Origin: Pseudoxanthomonas sp. CF385
GTDB taxonomy: Bacteria > Pseudomonadota > Gammaproteobacteria > Xanthomonadales > Xanthomonadaceae
Direction of reading: 5' to 3'
Assembly: GCF_900104255.1 (NCBI RefSeq)
Contig: NZ_FNKZ01000001.1
Coordinates: 1,146,001 to 1,210,000 of the forward strand
DNA length: 64,000 nt
The notes under the pieces were generated by a model, which made no database searches, was not told where the DNA came from, and saw nothing but the letters and a program-made list of their open reading frames with translations. How positions within the stretch are numbered: position 1 is the stretch's first letter; every line of letters starts with the position of its first letter. Below, piece by piece: positions 53,246 to 60,736 of the stretch. A program made the position numbers and the translations under genes.

Positions 53246-54609
53246 GCGGTGGCCTCCTCGATGGCGTGGCGGGTGACGTCGGCGAGATGCTGCAGGTCCT
53301 CCGCATCCACGCAGTAGGGTGGCATCCAGTACAGCACGTCGCCCAGCGGGCGCAGCACGACGCCGCGCGACAGGGCGGCACGATAGGCCTTCAGGCCGAC
53401 GCGCGCCGCGGCGGGGAAGGGCGTGGCCCGGTCGCCGTCGCGGGTGAGTTCGAAGGCCAGCACCATGCCGGCCTGGCGTACGTCGGCGACATGGCGGTGC
53501 GCGGCCAGCGGTTCCGCGAGCGCGGTCATCGCGCGCGCCGTCGCGCGATTGCGCGCGAGGATGTCGTCGTCGCGGAAAACGTCCAGCGATGCCAGCGCGG
53601 CTGCACACGCCAGCGGATTGCCGGTATAGCTGTGCGAATGCAGGAAGGCGCGTTCTCGCGAATCGTCCAGGAATCCGTCGTAGAGCGCCTGGGTGGCGAG
53701 CACTGCCGCCAGCGGCATGAACCCGCCGGTGAGGCCCTTCGACAGGCACATCAGGTCGGGCATCACGCCGCTTTGCTCGCTCGCGAACAACGTGCCCGTG
53801 CGGCCGAAGCCGACGGCGATCTCGTCAGCGATCAGGAAGGCGCCGTTCGCGTCGCAGAGTTCCCGCACCCGCGCCAGGTAGTCGGGATGGTGCATGCGCA
53901 TGCCGCCCGCGCACTGGACGCGGGGTTCGACGATGACCGCGCAGACCTCCCCGGCATGCCGGTCCAGCAACGCCGCCAGCGCATCGGCGGCACGCGCCGC
54001 GCAGTCCGCGGGCGATTCCCCGTCGCGGGCGAGATAGGCGTCCGGCGAGGGTGCGAACACGGCCTCGGTGAGCAGCGGTGCGTACACGCGCCGGTACAGC
54101 GGGATGTCGCCCACCGCCAGCGCGCCCAGGGTCTCGCCGTGATAGCCGTTCTCCAGCGCGATGAACTTGGTACGCCGGTGTTCGCCGCGGTTGTGGAACC
54201 AGTGGAACGCCATCTTCAGTGCGACCTCCACGCCGGCCGAGCCGTTGTCGGCGTAGAACACCTTGGACAGCGGCGCACGGTCGGGCTGGCGCGGGGCGAG
54301 GGCCAGCAGGCGCTCGGCCAGCTCCACCGCCGGCGCATGGGTGAAGCCGGCCAGCATCACCTGTTCCAGCGCGCCGGCCTGGGCCGCGATGGCAGCGCCG
54401 ATGCGGGGCTCTGCATGGCCGAACAGGTTCGTCCACCAACTGCTGACCGCGTCCAGGTAGCGCGTGCCGTCGTAGCCGACCAGCCAGGCGCCCTCGCCGC
54501 GCGCGATCGGCACCAGCGGCAAGGTGTGCGGATGCTCACGCATCTGGGTGCAGGGATGCCACACCGCCGACAGGTCGCGGGCACGCCACTGGTCCGCCTC
54601 TGTTAGCAT
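53236..54609 (-). CDS. bioA: Adenosylmethionine-8-amino-7-oxononanoate aminotransferase BioA
   Basis: PLP-dependent class III aminotransferase of biotin synthesis, turning KAPA into DAPA with SAM as amino donor. The 457-residue protein has DAVSSWWTNLFGHAEPRI near the N-terminus, DNGSAGVEVALKMA, the conserved LIADEIAVGFGRTG with the PLP-binding Asp, and the lysine motif MCLSKGLTGGFMPLA; WHPCTQM near the start is typical. ATG 54609 gives an N-terminus like known BioA; an upstream ATG at 54636 has no good ribosome site. It overlaps rsmE, so the two are co-transcribed. The bioA/rsmE neighbourhood downstream of chp genes is also seen in Pseudomonas. Confidence 0.94.
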   Translation of the reverse strand: MLTEADQWRARDLSAVWHPCTQMREHPHTLPLVPIARGEGAWLVGYDGTRYLDAVSSWWTNLFGHAEPRIGAAIAAQAGALEQVMLAGFTHAPAVELAERLLALAPRQPDRAPLSKVFYADNGSAGVEVALKMAFHWFHNRGEHRRTKFIALENGYHGETLGALAVGDIPLYRRVYAPLLTEAVFAPSPDAYLARDGESPADCAARAADALAALLDRHAGEVCAVIVEPRVQCAGGMRMHHPDYLARVRELCDANGAFLIADEIAVGFGRTGTLFASEQSGVMPDLMCLSKGLTGGFMPLAAVLATQALYDGFLDDSRERAFLHSHSYTGNPLACAAALASLDVFRDDDILARNRATARAMTALAEPLAAHRHVADVRQAGMVLAFELTRDGDRATPFPAAARVGLKAYRAALSRGVVLRPLGDVLYWMPPYCVDAEDLQHLADVTRHAIEEATACA

Positions 54610-54710
54610 GCTGGCTTGATGATCCGTTTGTCGCATGCCCCCATGATATCGGCCCCCGCCCCCTGCCGTCGCTGCGCCCCGCGCGCCTGGCGTGGATGCC
54701 GTTCCCGCGC

Positions 54711-55259
54711 ATGAGCCGCCTGCCGATCATCCACGGGATCACCCAGCGCACCGACGGGCCGGACCGCCATGTCGAGGAGCTGGACCTGGAGTTCAGCAAC
54801 GGCGAGCGGCGGCGCTACCACCGCCTGCGTTCGCAGGGCCACGGCGCCGTGGTCGTGGTGCCGATGCGCGACGACGACACGGTGCTGCTCGTGCGCGAGT
54901 ACGCCGCCGGCATGCACCGCTACGAACTGGGCCTGGTGAAGGGCCGGATCGATGCGGGCGAAACGCCGGAGCAGGCGGCCGACCGGGAACTGAAGGAAGA
55001 AGCCGGTTTCGGCGCGCGACAGCTCGACGTCCTGCGCAGCCTGACCCTGGCGCCCACCTACATGAGCCACCAGTCCTGGCTGGTGGTGGCAAGAGACCTG
55101 TACCCCGAGCGCCTGCCGGGGGATGAACCCGAGGAGTTGGAAGTAGTGCCCTGGAAGTTGCAAGACCTCGACCAGCTGATGCTGCGCGAGGATTTTTCGG
55201 AAGGCCGTTCGCTCGCGGCGTTGTTCATCGCCCGCGAATGGTTGAAAGACCGGACATGA
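54711..55259 (+). CDS. nudE: NudE, ADP-compound Nudix hydrolase
   Basis: A 182-residue Nudix hydrolase that splits ADP-ribose, NADH and diadenosine polyphosphates. The Nudix box runs from GRIDAGETPEQ through ADRELKEEAGF (about residues 82-104) with all metal-binding Glu residues. VDLEFSNG-type (here LDLEFSNGERRRY), VVPMRDDDTVLLVREYAAG and LYPERLPGDEPE closely match E. coli NudE. Start is ATG 54711 or ATG 54696 (five residues longer); neither has a clear ribosome site. cysQ overlaps its stop as ATGA. Confidence 0.93.
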   Translation: MSRLPIIHGITQRTDGPDRHVEELDLEFSNGERRRYHRLRSQGHGAVVVVPMRDDDTVLLVREYAAGMHRYELGLVKGRIDAGETPEQAADRELKEEAGFGARQLDVLRSLTLAPTYMSHQSWLVVARDLYPERLPGDEPEELEVVPWKLQDLDQLMLREDFSEGRSLAALFIAREWLKDRT

Positions 55260-56092
55260 CGCGTATGACCGCAGACCTGCACGAAGCCGTCATCGTCATC
55301 GCCCGCGAAGCGGGCCAGGCCATCATGGCCGTGTACGAAGGCGCCTTCGACGTCCAGCAGAAGACCGACGACAGCCCGCTGACCGCCGCCGACATGGCCG
55401 CGCACCGCGTCATCACCGACGGCCTGCGCCGGCTGACCCCGCAATGGCCGGTGCTGTCGGAGGAAGCCGCGGACATCCCGTGGGCCGAACGCAGCCAATG
55501 GCCGACCTACTGGCTGGTGGATCCGCTGGACGGTACCCGCGAGTTCATCAAGCGCAATGGCGAATTCACCGTCAACATCGCGCTGATCGAACAGAACGAA
55601 CCGATCTTCGGCGTGGTCCACGCGCCGGTGACCGGCGAGACCTGGCACGCGCGCCAGGGCCGCAATGCCTACCGCCGCGTGGGCGACGTGGACACCCAGA
55701 TCCGCACGCGCTCGCCGGCCGCTGCGCCGCTGAAGGTCGCCGCCAGCCGGTCGCACCGGGATGCGCGCACGCAGGCGTTCCTCGACGCGATGGGCGGTAT
55801 CGAGGAGATGTCGCTGGGCTCGTCGCTGAAGTTCTGCCGCATCGCGGAGGGCACGCTCGACGTGTATCCGCGTTTCGGACCGACCAGCGAATGGGACACC
55901 GCCGCCGCGCAGTGCGTGCTGGAAGCCGCCGGTGGCGCGCTGCTGGCGCCCGATGGGCGCGCGTTCCGCTACAACCGCCGCGAGACGCTGCTCAACGGCG
56001 ACTTCGTCGCGATGGGCGACATGACGCTGCCGTGGCGCACGTGGCTGTCCGGGGCGCTCGGGGACGAGCATGGACATGTCCTCAGCGCCTGA
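55256..56092 (+). CDS. cysQ: 3'(2'),5'-bisphosphate nucleotidase CysQ
   Basis: Inositol-monophosphatase-fold, Mg2+-dependent and Li+-sensitive phosphatase that removes 3'-phosphoadenosine 5'-phosphate formed in sulfate assimilation. The 278-residue protein has the metal-site motifs LSEEA (Glu), WLVDPLDGTREF (Asp pair) and TSEWDTAAAQCVLEAAGG (Asp). The opening MTRMTADLHEAVIVIAREAG is typical; ATG 55256 forms an ATGA overlap with nudE. mazG overlaps its 3' end by about 20 bases, so nudE-cysQ-mazG read as one operon of nucleotide clean-up enzymes. Confidence 0.94.
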   Translation: MTRMTADLHEAVIVIAREAGQAIMAVYEGAFDVQQKTDDSPLTAADMAAHRVITDGLRRLTPQWPVLSEEAADIPWAERSQWPTYWLVDPLDGTREFIKRNGEFTVNIALIEQNEPIFGVVHAPVTGETWHARQGRNAYRRVGDVDTQIRTRSPAAAPLKVAASRSHRDARTQAFLDAMGGIEEMSLGSSLKFCRIAEGTLDVYPRFGPTSEWDTAAAQCVLEAAGGALLAPDGRAFRYNRRETLLNGDFVAMGDMTLPWRTWLSGALGDEHGHVLSA

Positions 56093-56897
56093 GCCGGGCA
56101 TCGCGCGGCTGCTGGCCATCATGGCCCGCCTGCGCGATCCGGACGGGGGTTGCCCGTGGGACCTGGAGCAGGATTTTTCGACGATCGCCCCGTACACGGT
56201 CGAAGAAGCGTATGAAGTCGCCGACGCGATCGACCGCGGCGACCTGCCCGCGCTGAAGGACGAACTGGGCGACCTGCTGCTGCAGGTCGTCTTCCACGCG
56301 CAGATGGCGCAGGAGCAGGGCGCCTTCGCATTCGACGACGTGGTGGACGCCATCTGCGACAAGATGGTGCGCCGGCATCCGCATGTCTTCGGCGATGCCT
56401 CGTTCGCCGATGCCGAGGCGCAGACCGTCAACTGGGAAGCGATCAAGGCGGAAGAGCGCAAGGCCGCCGGCGAAGAAGACACCTCTGCGCTCACCGGCGT
56501 GTCGCGCGGGCTGCCCGAGTGGCAGCGCGCGGTGAAGCTGCAGTCGCGCGCGGCGCGCGTGGGTTTCGATTGGCCGAACCCCGCACCGGTGATCGACAAG
56601 CTGCACGAGGAGATCGACGAGGTCCGCGTCGAACTCGCCGCGGCGCCTTCGCCGGAACGCGATGCGCGGTTGGAGGATGAGATCGGCGACCTGCTGTTCG
56701 TCGCCGCCAACCTCGCACGCCACGCGAAGGTGGACGTAGGCGGTGCGCTGCGGCGGGCCAACCTGAAGTTCGAACGCCGCTTCCGTGCGATGGAAGCGCT
56801 CGCGGCCGCCGATGGCACTGCGATGTCCGCGCTGGACCTGGACGCGCAGGAAGCGCTGTGGGCGCGCGTGAAAGCGGGTGAGCGCGGCCCGGCGTGA
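56070..56897 (+). CDS. mazG: Nucleoside triphosphate pyrophosphohydrolase MazG
   Basis: House-cleaning enzyme that hydrolyses NTPs and dNTPs to monophosphates; in E. coli MazG also influences alarmone levels. The 275 residues contain two all-alpha MazG domains, the first with CPWDLEQDF, EEAYEVADAI and DELGDLLLQVVFHAQM, the second with EEIDEV and DEIGDLLFVAANLARH, each carrying the ExxE...ExxD magnesium motif. It starts at 56070 (or ATG 56076) inside the end of cysQ with GGGGA just upstream. The C-terminus ends 25 bases before the YnfA-family gene. Confidence 0.95.
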   Translation: MDMSSAPEPGIARLLAIMARLRDPDGGCPWDLEQDFSTIAPYTVEEAYEVADAIDRGDLPALKDELGDLLLQVVFHAQMAQEQGAFAFDDVVDAICDKMVRRHPHVFGDASFADAEAQTVNWEAIKAEERKAAGEEDTSALTGVSRGLPEWQRAVKLQSRAARVGFDWPNPAPVIDKLHEEIDEVRVELAAAPSPERDARLEDEIGDLLFVAANLARHAKVDVGGALRRANLKFERRFRAMEALAAADGTAMSALDLDAQEALWARVKAGERGPA

Positions 56898-56922
56898 ACC
56901 GGGCCTGCGGTAGGCTTGCCGC

Positions 56923-57246
56923 ATGAAGACCCTGCTGCTGTTCCTCGTCACCGCGCTGGCCGAGATCGTCGGCTGCTATCTGCCTTACCTGTGGCTGCGC
57001 AAGGGCGGCAGCGCCTGGCTGCTGGTGCCGGCGGCGGCCAGCCTCGCCCTGTTCGCCTGGTTGCTGACCTTGCATCCCACGGCCTCGGGCCGGGTCTATG
57101 CGGCCTACGGCGGCGTCTACGTATGCATGGCCATCGCGTGGCTGTGGGCAATGGACGCGGTGAAGCCCACCCGTTGGGACCTGCTGGGGGCCGGCTTGTG
57201 CCTGGCCGGCATGGCGGTGATCATGTTCTCGCCACGCGCCGCCTGA
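56923..57246 (+). CDS. YnfA-family small membrane protein (UPF0060)
   Basis: A 107-residue inner-membrane protein with four helices, similar to E. coli YnfA and distantly to small multidrug-resistance transporters. The pattern [38 protein letters not shown] and a basic turn before helix 4 ([18 protein letters not shown]) is characteristic. The function is not established in general; some YnfA proteins act as efflux units. A DUF962 gene follows 16 bases downstream, so these small membrane proteins probably share a transcript. Confidence 0.92.
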   Translation: MKTLLLFLVTALAEIVGCYLPYLWLRKGGSAWLLVPAAASLALFAWLLTLHPTASGRVYAAYGGVYVCMAIAWLWAMDAVKPTRWDLLGAGLCLAGMAVIMFSPRAA

Positions 57247-57262
57247 CCCTGTGGGAGGGGAC

Positions 57263-57565
57263 ATGAGCCGCTTCGCCAGCTTCCGCGAGTTCTATCCGTT
57301 CTATCTCAACGAGCACAGCAACCGCACCTCGCGCCGGCTGCACTTCATCGGCAGCTGCGGGGTGCTGGCGTTGCTGGCGTGGGCCATCGTCGACCGCAAT
57401 GCCTGGTGGCTGCTCGCCGCGCTGTTCTGCGGCTACGGCTTCGCCTGGGTCGGCCACTTCTTCTTCGAGAAGAACCGGCCCGCCACCTTCAAGCATCCGT
57501 TCTATTCCTTCGCCGGCGACTGGGTGATGTTCAAGGACATCATCGTCGGCAAGATCCGGTTCTAG
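57263..57565 (+). CDS. DUF962/Mpo1-like membrane protein
   Basis: A 100-residue protein with two membrane helices (HFIGSCGVLALLAWAIVD, WWLLAALFCGYGFAWVGHFF). The conserved pattern FYPFYLNEHSNRTSRRLHFIG and HFFFEKNRPATFKHPFYSF matches the DUF962 family, whose yeast member Mpo1 is an Fe2+ dioxygenase acting on 2-hydroxy fatty acids; histidines in HSNRTSRRLHF and GHFFFE could be metal ligands. Activity here is inferred from the family. GGAGGGG precedes ATG 57263. Confidence 0.88.
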   Translation: MSRFASFREFYPFYLNEHSNRTSRRLHFIGSCGVLALLAWAIVDRNAWWLLAALFCGYGFAWVGHFFFEKNRPATFKHPFYSFAGDWVMFKDIIVGKIRF

Positions 57566-57571
57566 CCCCGC

Positions 57572-58117
57572 GTGAGCCGCGTGGTCCGGCATGCCGTCCA
57601 CGCGGTCGCTGTGCTGGTCGGGCTGCCGTTGGCCGGGTTGCTCGCTTACGACCTGTGGGCGGTCAGGCCGCATGTGGCCGGAATCGAAGCGCTGCTCGCG
57701 CAGGCCGACCCGCAGGACGCGTCGCCCCCGCGGGCCATCCGCGATCTCATCGATGCCGGTGTGGGCTCACCTCGTCCGCATGCGACGCGCCTAGTGCTGA
57801 ATCATGTCTACGGGACAGAGGCGGTGGGAGCGACCCAGCGTCACGCGCAGGAGCTGCTGTGGCGGATGCTGCTCCCGGTTCACTTGGACGACACGCAGCT
57901 ATATGGCCTTTTTGCATCGCAGTCATACAACGGCATCGACACCGGCCTGAGTCACTTCGCACAGCGTGAATACGGCAAGCGGTTGGATGCATTGTCTCCC
58001 CGACAGGCGGCGCTGACGGTGGCGGTCACCCACGCACCGTCTTCTCATCTTCGCGACCGAACTCGCCTGGAAGCACGTGCCGACTGGCTCCTGGCGCGAT
58101 CAGGCCATGGTCGCTGA
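57572..58117 (+). CDS. Partial GT51-like (transglycosylase) protein, likely inactive
   Basis: A 181-residue protein with a membrane helix (residues 7-27, HAVHAVAVLVGLPLAGLLAYD). Residues ~90-175 echo the second half of a GT51 domain: ELLWRMLLPVHLDDTQLYGLFASQSYNG, FAQREYGKRLDALSPRQAALTVAVTHAPSS, with the usual dyad of basic residues near the end. The catalytic Glu-bearing EDRxFxxHxG and the QGASTLTQQ segments are absent. From about 57780 codon use changes to ones rare in this window (CTA, AAT, ACA, TCA, TCT, CTT, CGA), hinting at foreign origin. GTG 57572 is the only plausible start. Function unknown. Confidence 0.7.
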   Translation: MSRVVRHAVHAVAVLVGLPLAGLLAYDLWAVRPHVAGIEALLAQADPQDASPPRAIRDLIDAGVGSPRPHATRLVLNHVYGTEAVGATQRHAQELLWRMLLPVHLDDTQLYGLFASQSYNGIDTGLSHFAQREYGKRLDALSPRQAALTVAVTHAPSSHLRDRTRLEARADWLLARSGHGR

Positions 58118-58146
58118 GCCCCGGCACTGCACTCCACCGCGACCGC

Positions 58147-58485
58147 TCATTCGTAGAACATCAGGAACGCCGCGCCCACGATCAGGGCGAAGGCGGCGTA
58201 GTGGTTCCACTTCAGCGGCTGGCCCAGGTACCAGGTGCTGAAGCCGGCGAACACCAGCAGGGTCAGGATCTCCTGGATGGTCTTCAGCTGGACGACCGAG
58301 TAGACGGCGCTGCCCATCCGGTTGGCCGGCACCATCAGGGTGTACTCGAAGAAGGCGATGCCCCAGCTGGCCAGGATCACCACGAACAGGGGGGCGGACT
58401 TGTACTTGAGGTGTCCGTACCAGGCGAAGGTCATGAAGACGTTGGAGGCCAGCAGCAGGAACAGGGGCAGGACGCGTTCGATCAT
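58147..58485 (-). CDS. DUF486-family four-helix membrane protein
   Basis: A 112-residue protein with four helices, of the DUF486 branch of the drug/metabolite transporter superfamily. The characteristic sequences are LLLASNVFMTFAWYGHLK, WGIAFFEYTLMVPANR and VVQLKTIQEI with a C-terminal helix ending LMFYE. No substrate is known for this family. It is convergent with the GT51-like gene and divergent from the response regulator, with 130 bases upstream of its start. Confidence 0.9.
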   Translation of the reverse strand: MIERVLPLFLLLASNVFMTFAWYGHLKYKSAPLFVVILASWGIAFFEYTLMVPANRMGSAVYSVVQLKTIQEILTLLVFAGFSTWYLGQPLKWNHYAAFALIVGAAFLMFYE

Positions 58486-58563
58486 GGCGGGGCGGTCTGG
58501 GGAAGGATGGCGAAGCCTAATCCCAACTGCCGGCTGAATGCAGCGGCCATCTTCACATGACGT

Positions 58564-58581
58564 CTACCCGCGCCCGGGTAG
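58564..58581. promoter_or_regulatory. Inverted repeat upstream of the response regulator
   Basis: CTACCCG (58564-58570), a four-base spacer and CGGGTAG (58575-58581) form a perfect 7-base inverted repeat about 35 bases before the response-regulator ATG, in the only sizeable gap shared with the divergent DUF486 gene. It could be an operator or a hairpin. I see no convincing -35/-10 pair here, so its role is open. Confidence 0.35.
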
Positions 58582-58615
58582 TTTCACAAACCTGAAGCTT
58601 TTAGAAGGAGCCGTC

Positions 58616-59317
58616 ATGCGACACAGTCAGGAAACCGCAGGTCTCGTGCTGGTGGTGGAAGACAACCGCAACATCTCCGAGATGATCGGGGAGTACCTGG
58701 AAGGGCGCGGATTCGAGGTCGACTACGCCACCGACGGACTGGACGGTTACCGCCTGGCCGTGGAAAACAGCTACGACGTGCTGGTGCTGGACCTGATGCT
58801 GCCGCGCCTGGACGGTATGGAAGTCTGCAAGCGGCTGCGCAACGAGGCGCGGAAGTCCACGCCCGTGCTGATGCTGACCGCGCGCGACACCCTGGACGAC
58901 AAGCTGACCGGCCTGAGTTCCGGCGCCGACGACTACCTGACCAAGCCCTTCGCGATCCAGGAACTGGAAGCCCGCCTCCGCGCCCTGATCCGCCGCGAGC
59001 GCCGCCAGGTGGGCGCCGAGGTGCTGAAGGTGGCCGACCTGGTGCTGGATCCGGTGAGCATGCGCGCCACCCGTGGCGGCACCGAGCTGATGCTCTCGCC
59101 CATCGGCCTGCGCCTGCTGACCATCCTGATGCGCGAATCGCCGCGCGTGGTGACGCGCCAGGAGATCGAGCGCGAGATCTGGGGCAACGGGTTGCCGGAT
59201 TCGGACACCCTGCGCAGCCACCTGTACAACCTTCGCAAGGTGATCGACAAGCCGTTCGACAAGCCGCTGCTGCACACCGTGCAGAGCGCGGGCTACCGCA
59301 TCGCCGACATAGGTTGA
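58616..59317 (+). CDS. OmpR-family response regulator
   Basis: A 233-residue transcription regulator. The receiver has acidic DN at VVEDNRN, phospho-acceptor Asp 59 in VLVLDLMLPRLDG, TARD and TKPF (Lys). The OmpR-type winged helix ends with SHLYNLRKVIDKPFDKPLLHTVQSAGYRI. AAGGAG lies five bases before the ATG. The sensor kinase follows after 52 bases, and the MacA-ABC-MacB efflux genes come right after the kinase, so the pump is a likely target. It resembles xanthomonad RaxR/ColR-type regulators, but I cannot fix a name. Confidence 0.92.
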   Translation: MRHSQETAGLVLVVEDNRNISEMIGEYLEGRGFEVDYATDGLDGYRLAVENSYDVLVLDLMLPRLDGMEVCKRLRNEARKSTPVLMLTARDTLDDKLTGLSSGADDYLTKPFAIQELEARLRALIRRERRQVGAEVLKVADLVLDPVSMRATRGGTELMLSPIGLRLLTILMRESPRVVTRQEIEREIWGNGLPDSDTLRSHLYNLRKVIDKPFDKPLLHTVQSAGYRIADIG

Positions 59318-59369
59318 GCCCGCTGCGTCGGCGCGCGGCATAATCCGCCCTTCGCCCGACGACACGCCG

Positions 59370-60641
59370 ATGCGCCACGGACTGCCACGCAAGCTCAGGA
59401 TCGCCTTCATCCTGCAGGCCGTCATGGTCAGCCTGGCCATCGTGCTGGGCGTGTACCTGATCTCCGCGGTGATCAAGCACAGCCTGATGAACACCGCGCT
59501 GCAGGAAGAGGCCACCCATTTCTGGGAGCTGTACAGCGCCTCCACCGCGCAGCCGCCGCCGAATACCCACAACCTGCGCGGCTACCTCGTGCTGAAGGGG
59601 CACTCGAACCTGGTGCTGCCGGAGAACCTGCGCGAGCTGAAGCCGGGCTTCCACGAACTCAAGGCCGACGACCTGCTGGTGCTGGTGGACGAGCAGCCGG
59701 CGGGCCGGCTCTACCTGGTCTTCCTGCGCTCGCAGGCCGAGCGCCTGGCGTTCTACTTCGGCACCGTGCCGATCATCATGACGTTGGTGGCGATCTACCT
59801 GGTGTCGTGGCTGACCTATCGGGCCTCCAAACGGCTGGTGTCGCCGGTCAGCTGGCTGGCAAGGCAGGTCGCCGAGTGGGATCCGCGCCGTCCCGACGTC
59901 AGCGTCCTGGCGCCGGACCGCCTGCCCAACGACGTGCAGGGCGAAGCCCGCCAGCTGGCCTCGGCCCTGCACGGGCTGGCCCAGCGCGTCACCGCGCACA
60001 TCGCGCGCGAACGCGACTTCACCCGCGACGCCAGCCATGAGCTGCGCACCCCGCTGACGGTCATCCGCGTGGCCACCGACATGGGCATGGCCGAAGACGC
60101 GCCGCCGCGCGTGGCCCGGGCATTGCAGCGCATCCAGCGCGCCGGCCGCGACATGGAGGCGGTGATCGACGCCTTCCTCATCCTCGCCCGCGAGGCCGAG
60201 GTGGAGCCGCAGAGCGAGGACTTCGACGTGGCGGACATCGTCATGGACGAGGCCGAGAACGCACGCACCCTGCTGCTCAACAAGCCGGTCGACCTGGAAG
60301 TGACCCTGCACGCCCGCCCGCGCCTGCACGCGCCGCCACGCGTGTTCCAGGTGGTGGTCAGCAACCTGCTGCGCAACGCCTGCGCCTATACCGACCGCGG
60401 CCGGATCGACGTGATCCTGGAGCCGGACCGGGTGGTCGTGCGGGACACCGGCATCGGCATGTCGGCCGAATCGATGGTGCGGGTCTTCGAGCCCTTCTAC
60501 CGCGCCGACCCCAACCGGCCCCACGGCAGCGGCCTGGGCCTGTCCATCGTCAGCCGGCTCTGCGACCGGTTCGGCTGGAAGATCGAGCTGGACAGCGAGC
60601 TCGGACGCGGCACCACAGCGACGATCCGCTTCGTTCCGTAA
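59370..60641 (+). CDS. Sensor histidine kinase of the adjacent two-component system
   Basis: A 423-residue membrane kinase: helix 1 (about 14-33), a short periplasmic sensor of about 100 residues, helix 2 (about 132-150, FGTVPIIMTLVAIYLVSW), then a linker without a strong HAMP. The phospho-acceptor is His 223 in DASHELRTPLTV, followed by N-box NLLRNACAY, G1 DTGIGM, F-box and G2 GSGLGLSIVSRL, all intact. Stimulus unknown; the small sensor domain is typical for envelope or peptide/metal stress. The MacA-like gene follows after a 95-base gap. Confidence 0.93.
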   Translation: MRHGLPRKLRIAFILQAVMVSLAIVLGVYLISAVIKHSLMNTALQEEATHFWELYSASTAQPPPNTHNLRGYLVLKGHSNLVLPENLRELKPGFHELKADDLLVLVDEQPAGRLYLVFLRSQAERLAFYFGTVPIIMTLVAIYLVSWLTYRASKRLVSPVSWLARQVAEWDPRRPDVSVLAPDRLPNDVQGEARQLASALHGLAQRVTAHIARERDFTRDASHELRTPLTVIRVATDMGMAEDAPPRVARALQRIQRAGRDMEAVIDAFLILAREAEVEPQSEDFDVADIVMDEAENARTLLLNKPVDLEVTLHARPRLHAPPRVFQVVVSNLLRNACAYTDRGRIDVILEPDRVVVRDTGIGMSAESMVRVFEPFYRADPNRPHGSGLGLSIVSRLCDRFGWKIELDSELGRGTTATIRFVP

Positions 60642-60736
60642 TCTATACGGCAACTGACCGGCGTCCGGCGCTGTCAACGCCACGGCCTCCGGTGCGTTCC
60701 CGTTTCCGAATCCCCCCTTCCGAGCCGACTCACTGC

